Source of the DNA: Vagococcus sp. CY52-2
GTDB taxonomy: Bacteria > Bacillota > Bacilli > Lactobacillales > Vagococcaceae
DNA length: 64,000 nucleotides
Assembly (NCBI RefSeq): GCF_022655055.1
Contig: NZ_CP093384.1
Span: 1,364,001 to 1,428,000, forward strand
Reading direction: 5' to 3'
In this document: piece by piece, positions 55,220 to 64,000 of the stretch
How the letters are laid out: every line of letters starts with the position of its first letter
Position numbering within the stretch: the first letter of the stretch is position 1
Notes under the pieces: model-generated
The model's input: only the letters and a program-made list of their open reading frames with translations
Database searches by the model: none
Told to the model about the DNA's origin: nothing
Made by a program: the position numbers and the translations under genes

Positions 55220-55643
55220 GAAAAAAAAAATTTTTTCCTATTTTTTTATTTTTTCGACGGTTTTTTAAAAAGTCAGTAATGTAACATCTTTTTTTTCATT
55301 AGTAATATATGTAATATAATTCTTTTTATTAATTAATCTAATAATAAAATATATTTCATAAACTACACACATATATTATGCTTATAAATATGATTATCTT
55401 TATTTTATAAAACTTTTAATAACCAATTAGTTAAATACATCTGTTGAACTCATGACTAATTTATTTAACTAATAACGAACATCAAAATATTTCTATGTAT
55501 CAACTTTTGTAATATTTCGCTTTATTTTGTTACCAAATTAAACACATTCTTTCACCTAAGAAATATTATTCGATGGTAAAGTATATCTTGTCGTTGGATA
55601 ACAACAAAATAAAAACAAACATTTAAAGGAGATTTTTAATTTT
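55220..55643. other. AT-rich region upstream of the LysM/Apf gene
   Basis: About 420 bases of extreme AT content with long A and T tracts. It must contain the promoter and leader of the downstream secreted-protein gene, but I could not fix a -35/-10 pair. I looked for a c-di-AMP (ydaO-type) riboswitch and paired TGTAA half-sites of WalR and saw neither convincingly. Confidence 0.5.
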
Positions 55644-56210
55644 ATGAAATCACTAAAAACAATTATATTTGGTAGTACCTTTGCTTTAGGCTTATTATTC
55701 AGTACAACAGTACTCGCAGATTCTGTATACACAGTAAAACCGGGAGACACACTTTCATCAATTTCGACTGAATTCTTTGGTTCAAACAATAATATTGACC
55801 AAATTGCTAAAGATAATAATATCAGTAACATTAACTTGATTCACCCAGGTCAAGAGTTAACAATTAAAACAGATGGGAAAGCAACAGTTGCTCCTGCTGA
55901 AACAACTAAAGAAACAAGCCAACCAGCACAAGAACAACAAGAAGTTCAACAAGAGGTTCAACAACAAGCATCTACATCTACTTCTGCTACAACATCTAGC
56001 GCAAAAGAATGGATCGCTCAAAAAGAATCTGGTGGAGACTATAACGCAACAAATGGTTACCATATTGGACGATATCAATTAGACCCAAGTTACTTAAACG
56101 GTGACTACTCTCCAGCAAATCAAGAAAAAGTAGCAGATGAATATGTTGCTGGCCGTTATGGCTCATGGGAAAATGCTCAAGCATTTTGGATGAACAATGG
56201 TTGGTACTAA
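55644..56210 (+). CDS. Secreted LysM protein with Apf/IsaA-like C-terminal domain
   Basis: A 188-residue secreted protein. Signal peptide 1-25 ends at VLADS. A LysM domain is at about 28-72 (YTVKPGDTLSSISTEFFG), then a Gln/Thr/Ser-rich linker 78-118, and a C-terminal domain from about 120 with WIAQKESGGDYNATNGYHIG and YGSWENAQAFWMNNGWY. This end matches aggregation-promoting-factor and IsaA/SceD-like proteins, with Glu in KESGG as possible lytic-transglycosylase catalytic acid. It is likely a peptidoglycan-bound or muralytic surface protein. AAAGGAG precedes the ATG. Confidence 0.88.
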   Translation: MKSLKTIIFGSTFALGLLFSTTVLADSVYTVKPGDTLSSISTEFFGSNNNIDQIAKDNNISNINLIHPGQELTIKTDGKATVAPAETTKETSQPAQEQQEVQQEVQQQASTSTSATTSSAKEWIAQKESGGDYNATNGYHIGRYQLDPSYLNGDYSPANQEKVADEYVAGRYGSWENAQAFWMNNGWY

Positions 56211-56246
56211 GAAATAGCCTCTAGCATCATACTAAAATAAAGAGTA

Positions 56247-56293
56247 AAAAAGCAGGAACGCAAAGTTATTGTAACTTTGCGTTCCTGCTTTTT
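56247..56293. terminator. Bidirectional terminator, Apf gene and copA
   Basis: Perfect 22-bp arms (56247-56268 and 56272-56293) with a 3-nt loop, A/T tails on both strands. Confidence 0.93.
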
Positions 56294-58754
56294 ATTTTTG
56301 CTTAGGTTTAAATCGTTTTAAACGTAGAGCATTTAATAATACGGATACAGAACTAAAACTCATGGCTGCTCCAGCAATCATCGGATTAAGTAATGGACCA
56401 CCAAAAATATATAAAATTCCCATAGCTACTGGAATACCTAATATATTATAGCCAAATGCCCAAAATAGATTTTCTTTAATATTTCTCATGGTTGCATCAG
56501 ATAATTCTATCGCTGTTACAACAGTTTTTAAATCTTCATTCATTAAAACAATATCTGCTGATTCAATGGCAACGTCCGTTCCATTACCAATGGCTAACCC
56601 TATATCAGCTTGTGCTAAAGCAGGTGCATCATTAATACCATCACCTACCATTCCAACTTGTTTTCCTTTTTTTTGTAGATTTTCAACTTGTTGTGCTTTA
56701 TCTTCAGGTAATACTTCACTAATGACTGTATCAATCCCCACTTGTTTTGCTATCGCATGAGCTGTCAATTCATTATCCCCTGTTAGCATGACGACTTGTT
56801 TTCCCAAATGTTTTAATGTACTCACAGCCTTAATGCTGCTTTCTTTTATTGGATCCGCTACAGCAATAATCCCAATAATATGTTGCTCACTCGCTACATA
56901 CATAGGGGTCTTGCCTTGTGTCGCTAACTCATGAACAATATCTTGTTTTTCGTCTAATGAAATGGATTGTGCTAACATCAGTCGTTTGTTTCCAATATAA
57001 TAAATCTGATTATTAACACTTACCTTTATTCCCTTACCTGGTACTGCTGAAAAATCATCAATTTTTATAAACTCTAAATGTTGTTCTTTGGCTTTTTCAA
57101 CAATTGCTACTCCCAAAGGATGCTCTGAATGAGTTTCTGCTGAAGCTGCAAGTATTAGTAATTCCTCTTGACTCAATTGATTAAATACTAACACATCTGT
57201 CACAATTGGTTTCCCTTGCGTGATGGTTCCTGTCTTATCAAACACAATCGTATCAAGCTTATGGGCTATTTCTAATGCCTCACCACTTTTAATGAGGATA
57301 CCATTTTCAGCTCCCTTACCTGTTCCTACCATTATAGCTGTTGGCGTTGCTAAACCAAGTGCACATGGACACGCAATAACTAAAACGGAAATCATAATGG
57401 TTAAAGCAAATACCCAGGATTCTTGTCCTAAAAAATACCACAACAAACCTGAAATAATAGCTAGTCCAATGACAATCGGAACAAAGACGCCTGAAACTTT
57501 ATCAGCTAACTGTGCGATAGGCGCTTTAGATCCTTGTGCTTCTTCAACCAGTTTAATTATCTGCGATAATGTTGTATCTTTTCCTACTTTGGTTGCCTTA
57601 AATTTAAAACTTCCCGTCTTATTTATACTAGCACTCACCACATTGTCCCCAGATTTTTTTTCTACAGGGATACTTTCTCCAGTAATCATTGATTCATCAA
57701 CTGAACTGTTACCAGAAATAATCACTCCATCGACTGGGATTTTTTCACCAGGTCTAACCATTACGATATCATCTAAGACAACTTCTTCAACTGGTATGGT
57801 TTGCTCTACCTCATTACGAATGACGGATGCCGTTTTTGGTGCAAGGTTAATTAAGGTTTTAATCGCTTCTGATGTTTTTCCTTTTGATACTGCTTCAAAA
57901 TATTTTCCTAATGTAATCAATGTTAAAATAGTCGCAGCTGATTCATAATAAAGATTCATAGCAAAACTTATGTCTCCCATAAACACTTGAATGGTTCCAT
58001 ATAAACTATAAATTGTTGCCGCACTCGTTCCTAATGCCACTAACGAATCCATATTAGGATGTCTTTTGACAAGTGATTTAAATCCGACTGTAAAAAATGG
58101 CCATCCTATTGCTATCACTGGGATAGTCAATATAAATTGAATAAGAGCAAAAAGTTGTGGAGAATGCACTGGATTAATGACTGAGGGCAAAGGTAAGCCT
58201 ATCATATGCCCCATTGATAGATACAATAACGGAATCGTAAAAATAGCGGAAGAAACAAATCGATTCCACATAACTTCGATATGTTTTTCTTTATTCTCTT
58301 CCTTCGTCATTTTTTCTTCGGTATTTATCTGTTTGTCAATCGCTTTATATCCAGCAGCCTCTACTGATTGAATAATAGCTGATTTCGTCAAAACATCGGG
58401 ATTATATGATACACTCATCTCTTCTGTCGCCAAATTAACAGATACTTCTTTAACACCATCTAATTTCCCGACAACTTTTTCAATTGTACTAGAACAGGAG
58501 GCGCAACTCATTCCTTCTACATCAAATTGATTTGTGATAAGTTGTTCTCTAACCTCATATCCAGCATCTCTCACCGCTTTTGCAATATCTGCTTCAGTCA
58601 ATTTAGTTGTATCATACGTCACATCTAATTTTTCTGTCGCTAAATTAACACTTGCTTTTTCAACCCCACTTAACTTTGATACAACCTTTTCAACCGTACT
58701 AGAACAAGAAGCACAACTCATTCCTTCTACTGGTAAAATCACTCTTTTTTCCAT
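56292..58754 (-). CDS. copA: Copper-exporting P-type ATPase CopA
   Basis: An 820-residue P1B ATPase with two N-terminal heavy-metal domains (GMSCASC; CxxC at 14-17 and 84-87). The transmembrane metal site is CPC in [12 protein letters not shown] near 475. It has the phosphorylation motif DKTGT near 515, HP in SEHPLG near 570, and GDGIND near 715. It pumps Cu(I) out of the cell. The two metal domains are very alike, suggesting recent duplication. It follows copY by nine bp. No copZ chaperone gene is present after it. Confidence 0.97.
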   Translation of the reverse strand: MEKRVILPVEGMSCASCSSTVEKVVSKLSGVEKASVNLATEKLDVTYDTTKLTEADIAKAVRDAGYEVREQLITNQFDVEGMSCASCSSTIEKVVGKLDGVKEVSVNLATEEMSVSYNPDVLTKSAIIQSVEAAGYKAIDKQINTEEKMTKEENKEKHIEVMWNRFVSSAIFTIPLLYLSMGHMIGLPLPSVINPVHSPQLFALIQFILTIPVIAIGWPFFTVGFKSLVKRHPNMDSLVALGTSAATIYSLYGTIQVFMGDISFAMNLYYESAATILTLITLGKYFEAVSKGKTSEAIKTLINLAPKTASVIRNEVEQTIPVEEVVLDDIVMVRPGEKIPVDGVIISGNSSVDESMITGESIPVEKKSGDNVVSASINKTGSFKFKATKVGKDTTLSQIIKLVEEAQGSKAPIAQLADKVSGVFVPIVIGLAIISGLLWYFLGQESWVFALTIMISVLVIACPCALGLATPTAIMVGTGKGAENGILIKSGEALEIAHKLDTIVFDKTGTITQGKPIVTDVLVFNQLSQEELLILAASAETHSEHPLGVAIVEKAKEQHLEFIKIDDFSAVPGKGIKVSVNNQIYYIGNKRLMLAQSISLDEKQDIVHELATQGKTPMYVASEQHIIGIIAVADPIKESSIKAVSTLKHLGKQVVMLTGDNELTAHAIAKQVGIDTVISEVLPEDKAQQVENLQKKGKQVGMVGDGINDAPALAQADIGLAIGNGTDVAIESADIVLMNEDLKTVVTAIELSDATMRNIKENLFWAFGYNILGIPVAMGILYIFGGPLLNPMIAGAAMSFSSVSVLLNALRLKRFKPKQK

Positions 58755-58763
58755 ATTTCCACC

Positions 58764-59204
58764 TCACTTATGACAATTACATTGACCGATAGCACAGTTA
58801 CAATCAACTGTTTTCGGAGCTTTTACCTTTTTTTCTTTTAATAAATAGATTAACTGATCGATATCATTTTGAGAAAATTCTTCTTTTTCAATCACTTGAT
58901 ACAAAGCTTGTCCCTTCTTTTTTTGACAAATTTTATTTAAGTCATCTAATAATATATAATTTACAGCAAATTCTTCATCCACAAGTGCTTGATAGATAAA
59001 CTGTTTTCCTTGCTTTTCAGTTGATAAAAAATGCTTATCAACTAATCTAGCGAGTAACGTCTTAACTGTTGACATGCTCCAATCCATTTTATCACCCAGT
59101 ATTTCCAACACTTGCCGACTTGTTACAATATCATTTGCCCAAATAACTTTCATTATCTCCCACTCTGCTTGCGTAATAGAAAAAGACTTCTTTTTTTGAA
59201 TCAT
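58764..59204 (-). CDS. copY: Copper-responsive repressor CopY
   Basis: A 146-residue repressor. The N-terminal winged helix of the BlaI/MecI/CopY family (ITQAEWEIMKVIWAN, MDWSMSTVKTLLARL) is followed by a C-terminal CxCxxxxCxC motif in CNCAIGQCNC near 134-143, which holds Zn and releases DNA when Cu(I) replaces it. It should repress copYA. GAGGTG lies seven nt before the ATG. A cop-box-like site overlaps its -35. Confidence 0.96.
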   Translation of the reverse strand: MIQKKKSFSITQAEWEIMKVIWANDIVTSRQVLEILGDKMDWSMSTVKTLLARLVDKHFLSTEKQGKQFIYQALVDEEFAVNYILLDDLNKICQKKKGQALYQVIEKEEFSQNDIDQLIYLLKEKKVKAPKTVDCNCAIGQCNCHK

Positions 59205-59236
59205 TCAGTCACACCTCTTCATTCATTGATAAATTT

Positions 59237-59265
59237 ACTATAACTTAATCGTCTACATTTGTCAA
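59237..59265 (-). promoter_or_regulatory. copYA promoter with cop box
   Basis: Minus strand TTGACA (59260-59265), 17-nt spacer, TATAGT (59237-59242). TACATTTGTC (59254-59263) matches the cop box TACAnnTGTA at nine of ten positions and overlaps the -35. Only one box is seen, whereas E. hirae has two. Confidence 0.82.
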
Positions 59266-59280
59266 CGATAGAGTTTAAAA

Positions 59281-59309
59281 AAAGAATAGCTCGCGATTAG
59301 CTACTCTTT
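59281..59309 (-). terminator. phoR terminator
   Basis: AAAGAATAGCT (59281-59291) pairs with AGCTACTCTTT (59299-59309), one wobble, with T-run on the minus strand; overlaps the phoR stop. Confidence 0.8.
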
Positions 59310-61079
59310 TAATTGTTTATTCTCATAGTTTGAAGACAGAATATCTAAATTTATTTTAACAATAACAGTGGTTCCTTCTTCTAATTCACTTACTAATTTA
59401 ACCCGTCCACCAAGTATTTCGGCATAATGTTTAACAAGTGACAAACCTAACCCAGAGCCTCCATTATTTCTCTGTCTTGAATGACTCACACGATAAAACC
59501 TTTCAAATATCCATTTTTGATCTTCTTCAGAAATACCAATACCAGTGTCTTCAACTTTTAACGTTAATTCATTATTTTGTTGTGTTAAATAAACAAATAT
59601 TTTGCCATGCTCTTCAGAGTATTCAATAGCATTTTCTAACAAATTTTTAACAATAATTTGAAATGAATCATTAGGAATAACTAAATCTTCTCCTACTGCA
59701 CTTTCAAAAATAACAGATATATCTTTGTCAAAAGCTTTATATCGATAACGATCAATTTCATCCTCTATAACTAACTTAGGATGGACAACAAAAGAATCCA
59801 TCATATAAATATCTTTTTCCGTTTTTAGTAACATTAAGATTGTTTGAATTAAACTCATCAACCGTTGTGCTTCACGTTCAATAATCGTTAAAAATTCTTT
59901 ACTAGCTTCTGGATCGTCTTTTGCTCCTGCTAATAAAGTTTCAGAAAAACCAATAATGGATGTCGTTGGTGTTTTTAACTCATGTGATATATTACTAATA
60001 AAATCCTCATGTACTCTCTCAATCTGTCGGACTTCCGTAACATCATAAATAATCCCAACATATTCATGATTGTCTATTGATAATTGTCGAATAACAATTT
60101 TTAAATCTTGCGTTCTTGGTTTTTCTATACGAATTTCCCCTTGAACTGCTTCTTTTGTCTTAACAGCCTGGTTAATTAATTCAGTCAATCTAGGCTCTGT
60201 AAACCATTCATCATATGGAGAAATCGTCCATGTTTTCTGGAACATTTCTTCTATTGTTTGATTGGCTAATGTTATCTCCAATCGATCATTCAAAATAAAA
60301 ATACCGATATCTAAGTTCTCAAATAAAAAATGCAATGTCTCTTCATTTTTTAACTGCTTATAATACAGTAAATTTGTTTCTTCCATTAACTCATACACCG
60401 TTTGATAGAGTTCATGCCATTCCTTAGGGGCATCTATAACCTTTTGTTTTTTCTCAGGATTTTGAATTGCTTGTCTTAAAATTGGTAGCATAAATTGAAT
60501 TGGTTTTTTTGACTGACGATGGATGTAATATCCCATAATGAGGATTGCGACAAATAATAACACCATGATTGTAATCACAATTCGCTGAAAGTTCTCAACA
60601 TATTGTGAAATGCCTTGATACGTTTCTGATAGACGAATAACCCCTATTAACTGATTATCTTGGTACACTGATTTTGCAACATAGATTAGCTTTTCATCAA
60701 CTGTATTACTTTCTCTAATAGCCACTCCTTCTGATCGACCTTCTTGCAACACTTCTTTAATTTCAGGACGATTTTTTCTTGATTCTTTAACTAAATTATT
60801 ACTAGATGAATCATATAAGATATCCCCAGATTTATCTAATATAGTTAAACGTTCATGTTTTCCTACACTTTTATCAAGTTTTTCCTTATCTAAAATAAAT
60901 TCTTTATCTTGCAAAATAAATGGAACCAATCTATCAATTTCTTCAGATAATTGTTTTGTTTGTTGATTGATAACATCTTTTTTAAAAAAATAGGTGGTAT
61001 AATAACCACCTATGAGCACAAATATTATTATTATTAAAATAACCCAAGCTGGATTCACTATTTTTTGTAACTGTTTCAT
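59301..61079 (-). CDS. phoR: PhoR-type sensor histidine kinase
   Basis: A 592-residue kinase. The first membrane segment is at about 12-32, an extracellular domain follows to about 165, and a second segment is at about 167-188. It then has a linker and PAS domain (about 250-345), the H-box FISNISHELKTPTTSI near 363, and the HATPase domain with GIGISEEDQKWIFERFYR near 540. With phoP upstream (ATGA overlap) and pstS before that, it is most likely the phosphate-starvation sensor. WalK is the main alternative, but neighbours favour PhoR. Confidence 0.9.
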   Translation of the reverse strand: MKQLQKIVNPAWVILIIIIFVLIGGYYTTYFFKKDVINQQTKQLSEEIDRLVPFILQDKEFILDKEKLDKSVGKHERLTILDKSGDILYDSSSNNLVKESRKNRPEIKEVLQEGRSEGVAIRESNTVDEKLIYVAKSVYQDNQLIGVIRLSETYQGISQYVENFQRIVITIMVLLFVAILIMGYYIHRQSKKPIQFMLPILRQAIQNPEKKQKVIDAPKEWHELYQTVYELMEETNLLYYKQLKNEETLHFLFENLDIGIFILNDRLEITLANQTIEEMFQKTWTISPYDEWFTEPRLTELINQAVKTKEAVQGEIRIEKPRTQDLKIVIRQLSIDNHEYVGIIYDVTEVRQIERVHEDFISNISHELKTPTTSIIGFSETLLAGAKDDPEASKEFLTIIEREAQRLMSLIQTILMLLKTEKDIYMMDSFVVHPKLVIEDEIDRYRYKAFDKDISVIFESAVGEDLVIPNDSFQIIVKNLLENAIEYSEEHGKIFVYLTQQNNELTLKVEDTGIGISEEDQKWIFERFYRVSHSRQRNNGGSGLGLSLVKHYAEILGGRVKLVSELEEGTTVIVKINLDILSSNYENKQLKE

Positions 61080-61786
61080 GCATATGGCTCCTGAAATTTA
61101 TAACCAAATCCTCTGACTGTTTTTATATATCCAGGATTTTTGGCATCGTCTTCTATTTTTTCTCTTAAATGACTAACATGAATATCAACTGTTCGAGATA
61201 AATGATACATATCGTCTTTCCAAATTGATAACATTAATTCATCACGTCCGATGATACGATTTTGTCGTTCCATAAAATAAATAAGTAGTTCAAACTCTTT
61301 TTTCGTCAGAGAGATGTCCATCCCCCTTTTCAATACTTTATAATCATTTGGATAGGCTATAATATCACCTACATTTAAATGATTACTTCCAACATCACTT
61401 TCAGTTTCATCAGTTGTTTGATGATCTAAGCGCCTTTCCACTGCTCTAAGTCTAGCAATAAGCTCTCTTGGACTAAATGGTTTTGTCACATAATCATCTG
61501 CTCCTATCTCCAGACCAACAATTTTATCAATTGTTTCATCTTTTGCTGTTAACATAATAATTGGTGTACTAATTTTTTCTTTACGCAATGTTTTCGTGAC
61601 ATCAAATCCATTAATTTTAGGTAACATTAAGTCCAAAATAATGAAACTGTATTGATTAGACATAGCACAATCAACAGCAGCTTCACCATCATGTACAACA
61701 TCAACTTCAAAGTTTTCTTTTTCTAGGTTATATTTTAAGAGTGTTGTAATAGATGGCTCATCATCAACTACTAAAATTCGCTTCAT
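61076..61786 (-). CDS. phoP: PhoP/PhoB-type response regulator
   Basis: A 236-residue OmpR-family regulator. The receiver domain 1-120 has DDEPS at 8-12 and the acceptor Asp in ILDLMLPK near 53. The C-terminal winged helix ends HLREKIEDDAKNPGYIKTVRGFGYKF. Its likely targets include pstS, whose upstream region has direct repeats of PhoP type. The stop overlaps the phoR start as ATGA. Confidence 0.93.
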   Translation of the reverse strand: MKRILVVDDEPSITTLLKYNLEKENFEVDVVHDGEAAVDCAMSNQYSFIILDLMLPKINGFDVTKTLRKEKISTPIIMLTAKDETIDKIVGLEIGADDYVTKPFSPRELIARLRAVERRLDHQTTDETESDVGSNHLNVGDIIAYPNDYKVLKRGMDISLTKKEFELLIYFMERQNRIIGRDELMLSIWKDDMYHLSRTVDIHVSHLREKIEDDAKNPGYIKTVRGFGYKFQEPYA

Positions 61787-61827
61787 AATAGCTAAACGTC
61801 CCTTCCCTATCCTGTTTAGTTTGTTCC

Positions 61828-61836
61828 ATTATACCA
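61828..61836 (-). promoter_or_regulatory. phoPR promoter, extended -10
   Basis: Minus strand TGG-TATAAT (61828-61836) is an extended -10; no good -35 is seen. It lies about 42 nt before the phoP start, so phoPR can be expressed apart from pstS. Confidence 0.55.
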
Positions 61837-61885
61837 CAGTTAATATAAATAGATGAACACAGGATAATAATGAGCGTGGAGTCAA

Positions 61886-62788
61886 TTATTTAATAGTTCC
61901 GTTTAACTCACGTTCAACCTTCATATCAGAAATAGCAATATAGCCTAACTCGTTCACTACATTTTTTTGTACATCATCAGATTTCATGTAATCAAGGAAT
62001 GCTGTCACATCAGAACTTGCATCTTTTTTTGTATACATATGCTCATATGCCCAAATTTTCCAAGAATTATCTAATACATTTTTATCTTTTGGTTCCACAT
62101 TATCAATAGAAAGACCAATAATACTATCATCAATATAAGAAAAGGCTAAGTAACTAATAGCTCCGGGCGTTTCAGAAACGATTTTTCGAACAGTACCAGA
62201 TGAATCTTGTTCCTGTCCTTTAGCCGCTTCTGCGCCACCGATTCCCCATTTTTCAAAAGTTGCACGAGTTCCGCTTCCTGATACACGATTAATTAATTCA
62301 ATTTTCTGATCTTTTCCACCTACTTCTTTCCAGTTGGTTACTTTACCAGTGAAAATATCTTTTAACTGCTCAGAAGTAAGGTTTTTAACACCTACTTCTT
62401 TATTAACAACAGGAGCCACACCTACAACTGCTACTTTATGGTCTTCAATCTTCGACGCATCAATTCCATCTTTTTCTTCGGCGTAAACATCTGAGTTTCC
62501 AATATCAACAGCACCTGTTGATACTTGCGTTAACCCTGTTCCACTACCACCACCTTGAACTGTAATAGTATAGTTTGGATTATCAGTCATATAAATTTCT
62601 GCTACTTTCTCTACTAATGGCTGTAATGCTGTTGATCCAACAGATGTAATATCTACTTTTTCAGTAGATTTTGCTTTTTCAGAACCACTTGTCCCACTAT
62701 TGCTACTTTCAGTTGACCCATTACCTTTACAGCCTACTAATGTAAATAATACGCCTACTGTAATGACAGATAATAATTTCTTTTTCAT
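61886..62788 (-). CDS. pstS: Phosphate-binding lipoprotein PstS
   Basis: A 300-residue phosphate-binding protein. The lipoprotein signal has lipobox TLVGC with Cys20, followed by a Ser/Thr linker. Phosphate-binding motifs SVGSTALQPLVEK near 51, GGGSGTGLTQVSTGAVDIGNSD near 80 and NRVSGSGTRATFEKW near 168 are intact. It feeds the PstCAB importer, which is not in this window; the gene lies alone before phoPR. TAAGGAG precedes the ATG. Confidence 0.96.
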   Translation of the reverse strand: MKKKLLSVITVGVLFTLVGCKGNGSTESSNSGTSGSEKAKSTEKVDITSVGSTALQPLVEKVAEIYMTDNPNYTITVQGGGSGTGLTQVSTGAVDIGNSDVYAEEKDGIDASKIEDHKVAVVGVAPVVNKEVGVKNLTSEQLKDIFTGKVTNWKEVGGKDQKIELINRVSGSGTRATFEKWGIGGAEAAKGQEQDSSGTVRKIVSETPGAISYLAFSYIDDSIIGLSIDNVEPKDKNVLDNSWKIWAYEHMYTKKDASSDVTAFLDYMKSDDVQKNVVNELGYIAISDMKVERELNGTIK

Positions 62789-62853
62789 TTTTCAAAACTC
62801 CTTAAAAGTTATTTGTTTGATTTATTTATTACACACAGAGTGTATCAAGTTTG

Positions 62854-62893
62854 TGTAAAATTTATAGTCTTATAAATGTAAAATGAACGTAAA
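62854..62893 (-). promoter_or_regulatory. PhoP-type direct repeats upstream of pstS
   Basis: On the minus strand TTTACG (62888-62893), five nt, then TTTACA (62877-62882), an 11-bp period as in B. subtilis PhoP boxes, followed 23 bp on by another TTTACA (62854-62859). A TTACA (62903-62908 region) lies upstream. Confidence 0.7.
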
Positions 62894-62982
62894 TTATCCA
62901 AATGTAAGATTATATTGGTTCATTTTTCAAAACAATGAAAACTTTATAACAGTTATGCGTCAATTGAAACAAATATATCAAA

Positions 62983-63012
62983 AAAAGAGAGCAGATTTCT
63001 CTACTCTCTTTT
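62983..63012 (-). terminator. clpX terminator
   Basis: AAAAGAGAG (62983-62991) pairs with CTCTCTTTT (63004-63012), with T-run on the minus strand. Confidence 0.85.
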
Positions 63013-63014
63013 AC

Positions 63015-64000
63015 CTATTTAATCGTTTTTAATTTTAATTCTGGTTCACCATCACCTTCAACAGCTTCTTTAGTAATAATAACTTTTTCTACATCTTCTC
63101 GGGTTGGAATTTCATACATAATGCCCATCATCACGTGTTCAATGATTGAACGAAGACCACGAGCACCTGTATCGCGTTCAATTGCTTGATTAGCAATAGC
63201 ATCTAATGCTCCGGGTGTGAATTCAAGCTCCACATTATCTAGAGATAAGAGTTTCTTATACTGTTTCACTAATGCATTTTTAGGTTCAGTTAAAATTCTT
63301 ACCAAATCTTCTCGGGTTAATTTTTCAAGAGATGCTGTCACTGGTAATCGTCCAATAAACTCTGGAATCAATCCGAATTTTAATAAATCTTCCGGAATAA
63401 TCTGTGCCATAATACTTTTTTCTTCGTCACGTTTATTTTTATTTGTTGAACCAAATCCGATTACTTTTTCACCTAGACGTTCTTTTACGATTGTTTCAAT
63501 ACCGTCAAACGCTCCGCCTACGATGAATAGAATTTCAGATGTATCAATCTGAATCAATTCTTGTTGTGGGTGTTTACGTCCTCCTTGAGGTGGCACACTG
63601 GCTACCGTTCCTTCTAATATTTTAAGTAAAGCTTGCTGTACCCCTTCACCCGACACATCACGTGTAATAGATACATTTTCACTTTTTCTAGCAATTTTAT
63701 CAATCTCATCAATATAGATAATCCCACGCTGCGCTTTTTCAACATTAAAGTCAGCTGCTTGTAATAGTTTTAAAAGAATATTTTCAACATCTTCCCCAAC
63801 ATATCCAGCTTCAGTTAGACTTGTTGCATCAGCAATAGCAAATGGAACATTTAATGTTCTAGCAAGAGTTTGGGCTAAAAATGTTTTCCCAGATCCTGTT
63901 GGTCCAATCAAACAAATATTACTTTTTTGAAGTTCTACTTCATCAACTTCTTCATTTTCTTCGTTGATTGCCATTTGTTGCACTCGCTTATAATGGTTAT
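63015..64000 (-). CDS. clpX: ATP-dependent Clp protease ATP-binding subunit ClpX, C-terminal part
   Basis: The frame is open to the right edge, reading NHYKRVQQM before the visible Walker A GPTGSGKT, so the zinc-binding domain is cut off. Walker [10 protein letters not shown], the pore loop GYVGED and sensor 2 [12 protein letters not shown] are present. ClpX unfolds substrates for ClpP. The internal GTG at 63983 is not the real start. About 328 of about 415 residues are seen. Confidence 0.97.
   Translation of the reverse strand, partial: NHYKRVQQMAINEENEEVDEVELQKSNICLIGPTGSGKTFLAQTLARTLNVPFAIADATSLTEAGYVGEDVENILLKLLQAADFNVEKAQRGIIYIDEIDKIARKSENVSITRDVSGEGVQQALLKILEGTVASVPPQGGRKHPQQELIQIDTSEILFIVGGAFDGIETIVKERLGEKVIGFGSTNKNKRDEEKSIMAQIIPEDLLKFGLIPEFIGRLPVTASLEKLTREDLVRILTEPKNALVKQYKKLLSLDNVELEFTPGALDAIANQAIERDTGARGLRSIIEHVMMGIMYEIPTREDVEKVIITKEAVEGDGEPELKLKTIK

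Noticed and set aside
55220-55643. c-di-AMP riboswitch before the LysM protein gene
   Set aside because: The region is too AT-rich and lacks the conserved GC-rich elements of that riboswitch; no stem pairs with the expected order were found.
57220-57948. 242-residue open frame on the plus strand
   Set aside because: It lies fully inside copA on the other strand, has no ribosome site and reads as a codon-bias shadow.
59301-61786. Assignment of the two-component pair as WalRK
   Set aside because: The neighbours are pstS and not walHIJ, and PhoP-type repeats precede pstS, so PhoPR fits better.

Overview
The window reads as chromosome of a low-GC Gram-positive bacterium of the Lactobacillales. 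The gene set is most like Enterococcaceae, and I would guess Vagococcus or a close relative; this is inferred from protein resemblance, not from a search. Supporting signs are an Enterococcus-like water-forming NADH oxidase, mevalonate-pathway genes, a D-aspartate peptidoglycan-bridge cassette, CopY/CopA copper control, a BusR-controlled betaine transporter, and strong AGGAGG ribosome sites with many GTG and TTG starts. There are no rRNA genes, prophage, insertion sequences or intact CRISPR arrays. Both ends cut genes: liaF on the left and clpX on the right.

Layout. 0-8 kb: liaF (partial), greA, mltG, a PhnA-type zinc-ribbon protein, tRNA-Thr(GGT), a P-loop kinase-like protein, recJ-apt and a membrane-anchored polysaccharide deacetylase. 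8-11.4 kb: bioY, birA and an S9 peptidase. 11.5-15.3 kb: asnB-like, D-aspartate ligase and aspartate racemase, together a plausible pathway for a D-Asp/D-Asn crossbridge. 15.5-24.5 kb: a seven-gene carbohydrate-uptake island, namely an ABC importer without its own ATPase (two permeases and a lipoprotein), a YesL-like membrane protein, a YesM/YesN-type two-component system and an Mga-like regulator, headed by a tandem 21-bp repeat that is a good operator candidate. 24.5-29.4 kb: glutaminase, a DHA2 efflux pump whose natural start is an ACG codon, an orphan tracrRNA-like sequence, and transketolase.

29.5-32.9 kb: an SOS cluster (DUF896 gene, lexA, and a 62-residue membrane protein under two LexA-like boxes), an M42 peptidase, and ribosomal protein L25/Ctc behind a leader of about 270 nt with a 5S rRNA-like element. 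33-40.5 kb: mvaS, a stand-alone mvaA, oleate hydratase, a TSUP transporter and a HelD-type helicase. 40.5-41.3 kb: gene debris. 41.3-46.3 kb: busR-busAA-busAB with a clear BusR-type inverted repeat, then a PadR/DUF1129 pair. 46.3-48.6 kb: ahpC-ahpF under a perfect PerR box. 48.7-54.3 kb: a degenerate beta-phosphoglucomutase-like protein coupled to an aldose epimerase, a ROK kinase with a GH1 glycosidase, and nox. 54.3-64 kb: a nucleotidyltransferase-like protein, a secreted LysM/Apf-type protein, copY-copA, phoPR, a lone pstS with PhoP-type direct repeats, and clpX.

The most unusual items are the orphan, 3'-truncated tracrRNA-like sequence without cas genes (about 27.2 kb), the double-LexA-box micro-membrane protein (about 30.6 kb), the L25 leader resembling 5S rRNA helix IV/loop E (about 32.0 kb), the ACG-start efflux pump, and the tandem-repeat operator of the sugar ABC system.
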